Positions 62,045-64,000 of a stretch of DNA of 64,000 nt are shown here, one piece after another. This DNA is from an uncultured Eubacteriales bacterium. GTDB lineage: Bacteria > Bacillota > Clostridia > Christensenellales > UBA1242. Each line of letters opens with the position of its first letter. The stretch's first letter is position 1. The notes beneath the pieces were generated by a model. That model had not been told where the DNA came from and did no database searches. It was given only the letters and a program-made list of their open reading frames with translations. The translations under genes and the position numbers were made by a program. Location of the stretch: positions 49,317 to 113,316 of the forward strand of contig CARNVA010000003.1 in NCBI GenBank assembly GCA_949031345.1. Direction: 5' to 3'.

Positions 62045-62074
62045 AAATACACCGCTAAATATGGTGTATTTTTG
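62045..62074 (-). terminator. Terminator of tRNA-Gly
   Basis: AAATACACC / GGTGTATTT hairpin with T tail on the minus strand, starting 4 nt after the tRNA 3' end. Confidence 0.8.
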
Positions 62075-62077
62075 TTT

Positions 62078-62151
62078 TGGAGCAGGTAACGGGGGTCGAA
62101 CCCGTGAATCACGCTTGGGAAGCGTACATTTTGCCGCTAAATTATACCTGC
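62078..62151 (-). tRNA. tRNA-Gly (anticodon CCC)
   Basis: 74 nt with encoded CCA. Acceptor GCAGGTA/TACCTGC, D arm ATTT-AGCGGCA-AAAT, anticodon stem TACGC/GCGTG with loop TTCCCAA (CCC at 34-36), T arm ACGGG-TTCGACC-CCCGT. It reads GGG. The plus strand is also covered by a spurious in-frame extension of the next gene. Confidence 0.96.
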
Positions 62152-62258
62152 ATCATTATTATTTTATCACAATAATCACTTTTTGGCAACTATTTTTGAA
62201 AATTTCCAAATTCCTCACAATAGTAGCCGTTTTATCATATAACAGCATAGGAGAAATC

Positions 62259-62876
62259 ATGACAAAATTTATAAACAAAGAAAGTTGTTTTATCGGCGAA
62301 AATGTCAAAATTGGCAATAATGTCACCATTTATGAAAACAATCACATTGAGGGTGATACAACGATTGGCGACAACACCACCCTGCTTCCTGGAAATTTCA
62401 TTTCAAGTTGCAAAATCGGCAAAAGTTGCAAAGTTTTAAGCAGTGTTTTGGAAGATAGTGAAATTTTAGATGATGTAAGCATTGGTCCATTTGCAAGGTT
62501 GCGTCCTCATACTTTAATTAAAAATGGCTGCAAAGTTGGAAATTTTGTAGAAATCAAAAACAGCAGCATCGGAAATGGTTGCAAGATAAGTCATCTTGCT
62601 TATGTGGGTGATGTTGACATGGGTGCAGATTGCAATATTGGCTGTGGGGTCATTTTTGCAAACTACAACGGCAAACAAAAAAATAGAACGATTGTCGGAA
62701 GGCATGTTTTTATTGGCTCAAACAGCAATATTATTGCGCCTGTCTTAATTGAAGATGATAGTTATATTTGCGCAGGCACCACAGTCACTGAAAAGGTCGA
62801 AAAGCACGATATGGTCATTGGTCGCACGCGTCAGCAAAACAAACCTGGCAGAGCAAAAAAATATTGGGAGGCATAG
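62259..62876 (+). CDS. Stand-alone GlmU-type glucosamine-1-phosphate acetyltransferase domain
   Basis: 205 residues of left-handed beta helix. The GlmU catalytic set is intact: FARLRPHTLIKNG, VGNFVEIKNSS, SHLAYVGDVDMGADCNIGCG (catalytic His), NYNG and NRTIVG. The N-terminal pyrophosphorylase domain of bifunctional GlmU (about 230 residues) is absent. Start set at 62259 by GGAGAAATC; the frame is open upstream through the tRNA but that extension is not coding. Directly upstream of glmM, so it probably makes GlcNAc-1-P from GlmM's product; UDP-GlcNAc would need a separate uridylyltransferase. Confidence 0.9.
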   Translation: MTKFINKESCFIGENVKIGNNVTIYENNHIEGDTTIGDNTTLLPGNFISSCKIGKSCKVLSSVLEDSEILDDVSIGPFARLRPHTLIKNGCKVGNFVEIKNSSIGNGCKISHLAYVGDVDMGADCNIGCGVIFANYNGKQKNRTIVGRHVFIGSNSNIIAPVLIEDDSYICAGTTVTEKVEKHDMVIGRTRQQNKPGRAKKYWEA

Positions 62877-62979
62877 ACTCTTTCTTAGATTTTATAAATA
62901 AAATCTTTAACTTCTATTTTAAAATAAAAAAACATATTACACCCTATTAAAAACGAAATATATAATCAAAGGAGAAAAA

Positions 62980-64000
62980 ATGGGAATTTATTTTGGTACA
63001 GATGGATTTCGGGGCATTTATGGTGAGGTAATCTCCCCCAGCATTGCCTACAAAGTCGGAAACAGTTTAGGCAGTTTATGCTGCAAAAAGAAAATTATAA
63101 TTGGAAGAGATACGCGAAGAAGTGGCAGCCTTTTGACGCTTTCCTTCGCAAGTGGAATTATGAGTCATGGCGTGGATGTAATTGATATAGGAATTGTTCC
63201 AACTCCGGTCATTGCATATCTTACAAAGGCACTAGGCTTTGATTATGGCGTGGTTATAAGTGCAAGTCACAATCCAAGACAGTATAATGGTATAAAAATT
63301 TTTGACCATGACGGATTTAAGATAAGTGAAGAGCTTGAAGCGACAATTGAGCGAAAAATTCTTTATTCGACAGAACTTGGAAGCGAAAAGCTTGGAAGAT
63401 ATTATTTCAAACCGCGTCTAATAAAGAAATATAAAGAAAATATTATTTCAAATATTGAAAGTCTTGACGGACTAAAGATTGTACTTGACCTCGCGAATGG
63501 CGCTTCAATCAGCACAGCCAAAGAGCTTTTTTCCACTCTTGGTGCAAAGATAATCATTTTAAATAATGGCAAAAGTGGCAAAAAGATTAACAACAAGTGC
63601 GGTGCACTTTATCCTGATGAACTCGCAAATGCTGTAAAACGCCATAATGCCGACATGGGTTTTGCCTTTGATGGTGATGCAGACAGAATAATAGGTTGCA
63701 ATGAAAAGGGAGAGCTTCTTGATGGTGATGACCTGCTTTTCATTCTTTCGCACAAGCTTCCGCCTTCTTCTTATGTAGTTGGCACAAGCATGACAAACAA
63801 AGGGCTTGAGGTAGCGCTTGCAAAAGAAAATATCACCCTGCTGAGAGCCGATGTTGGTGATAAATATGTGGCTATGCTTATGAAAAATAAAGGTGCCTCG
63901 CTTGGCGGCGAAACTTCTGGACATATTATAGACATGAGTCTCGGTTGCACTGGTGATGGCGTTTTGACAGCTCTCAGCATTGCAAGTTTGGTCAAACAGC
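62980..64000 (+). CDS. glmM: Phosphoglucosamine mutase (3' end beyond window)
   Basis: First 340 residues of an alpha-D-phosphohexomutase. N-terminal FGTDGFRGIYGE, active-site phosphoserine loop VISASHNPRQYNG, metal-binding FAFDGDADRIIG and sugar-binding GGETSGHIID. GlmM converts glucosamine-6-P to glucosamine-1-P, the substrate of the GlmU-type acetyltransferase encoded just upstream. GGAG before the ATG. Truncated only by the window edge. Confidence 0.95.
   Translation, partial: MGIYFGTDGFRGIYGEVISPSIAYKVGNSLGSLCCKKKIIIGRDTRRSGSLLTLSFASGIMSHGVDVIDIGIVPTPVIAYLTKALGFDYGVVISASHNPRQYNGIKIFDHDGFKISEELEATIERKILYSTELGSEKLGRYYFKPRLIKKYKENIISNIESLDGLKIVLDLANGASISTAKELFSTLGAKIIILNNGKSGKKINNKCGALYPDELANAVKRHNADMGFAFDGDADRIIGCNEKGELLDGDDLLFILSHKLPPSSYVVGTSMTNKGLEVALAKENITLLRADVGDKYVAMLMKNKGASLGGETSGHIIDMSLGCTGDGVLTALSIASLVKQ

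Noticed and set aside
62061..62258. N-terminal extension of the GlmU-type gene
   Set aside because: The frame is open but runs antisense through tRNA-Gly, and the ATG at 62259 has a good Shine-Dalgarno.
1..64000. CRISPR arrays, integrases, transposases or prophage
   Set aside because: No regular spacer repeats and no mobile-element or phage proteins were found among the genes read on either strand.

Overview
The window looks like the chromosome of an AT-rich, low-GC Gram-positive anaerobe of the Clostridia type, probably an uncultured gut or rumen lineage. The reasons are a tyrosine T-box leader, RNase J, RNase R-SecG-SmpB-tmRNA in the usual Bacillota order, MinD/MinE, CPBP proteases, InlB-type B-repeats, a GGGtGRT/IscU-like pair, and a membrane-anchored M60 (mucinase-type) metallopeptidase. 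Genus-level placement is inference. No prophage, transposase, CRISPR array, rRNA or integrase is visible.

Layout. 1-3.9 kb: end of a giant repetitive surface protein with B-repeats. 4-10.5 kb (minus): minD-minE, a divergent MreB-like actin, an S1C-type protease, a Ppx/GppA-like protein with degenerate phosphate loops, a 55-residue two-cluster ferredoxin that is easily missed, and two half-size TSUP permeases. 10.7-14.2 kb: a secreted multi-module, C-terminally anchored surface protein. 14.5-23.3 kb (minus): acidic zinc-ribbon protein, tsaB-tsaE, PAP2 phosphatase, trmR, RNase J, a membrane protein, greA, rlmH and a CPBP protease, interrupted by a plus-strand DUF378-like gene. 23.4-31.3 kb: second CPBP protease, tadA, SDR, glycosyltransferase, mazF with an unfamiliar partner, acpS-recX, IMPACT protein and tyrS. 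A GNAT gene and tyrS lie behind a T-box whose specifier reads UAC (Tyr). 32.5-34.2 kb: IscU-like scaffold and GGGtGRT protein. 35 kb: ung. 35.84-36.43 kb: an orphan transcription unit for a large structured non-coding RNA. 37.5-42.7 kb: a TM/coiled-coil protein, tmRNA, smpB, a four-way-junction inverted repeat, rnr and secG. 43-53.6 kb: paralogous small proteins, a Ca2+-type P-ATPase, uppP, two SIMPL-domain proteins, and many small hypothetical, ASCH, GNAT and Nudix genes. 53.9-58 kb: the M60 protein. 58-60 kb: acetyltransferase, methyltransferase and NADAR protein. 60.2-61.9 kb: a Ku-LigD NHEJ pair. 62-64 kb: tRNA-Gly(CCC), a stand-alone GlmU-type acetyltransferase domain and glmM (cut by the window end).

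The strongest candidate for something undescribed is 35838-36432. It has a near-consensus promoter, about 560 nt without a credible ORF, a long closing helix between the two ends, many internal hairpins and an intrinsic terminator. This is the architecture of large ornate RNAs such as OLE, ROOL and GOLLD, but I cannot assign it to any of them. A second pattern is leaderless transcription. Three genes (tadA, the second CPBP protease, ung) have a -10 box exactly 6 nt before the ATG and no Shine-Dalgarno, and two more (PAP2, GT2) have it 9 nt before. Cell-envelope functions (M60, glycosyltransferase, UppP, GlmU/GlmM, PAP2, surface proteins) and RNA quality control or translation (tmRNA/SmpB, RNase R, RNase J, TsaB/E, TadA, TyrS, RlmH, TrmR) make up most of the recognisable content.
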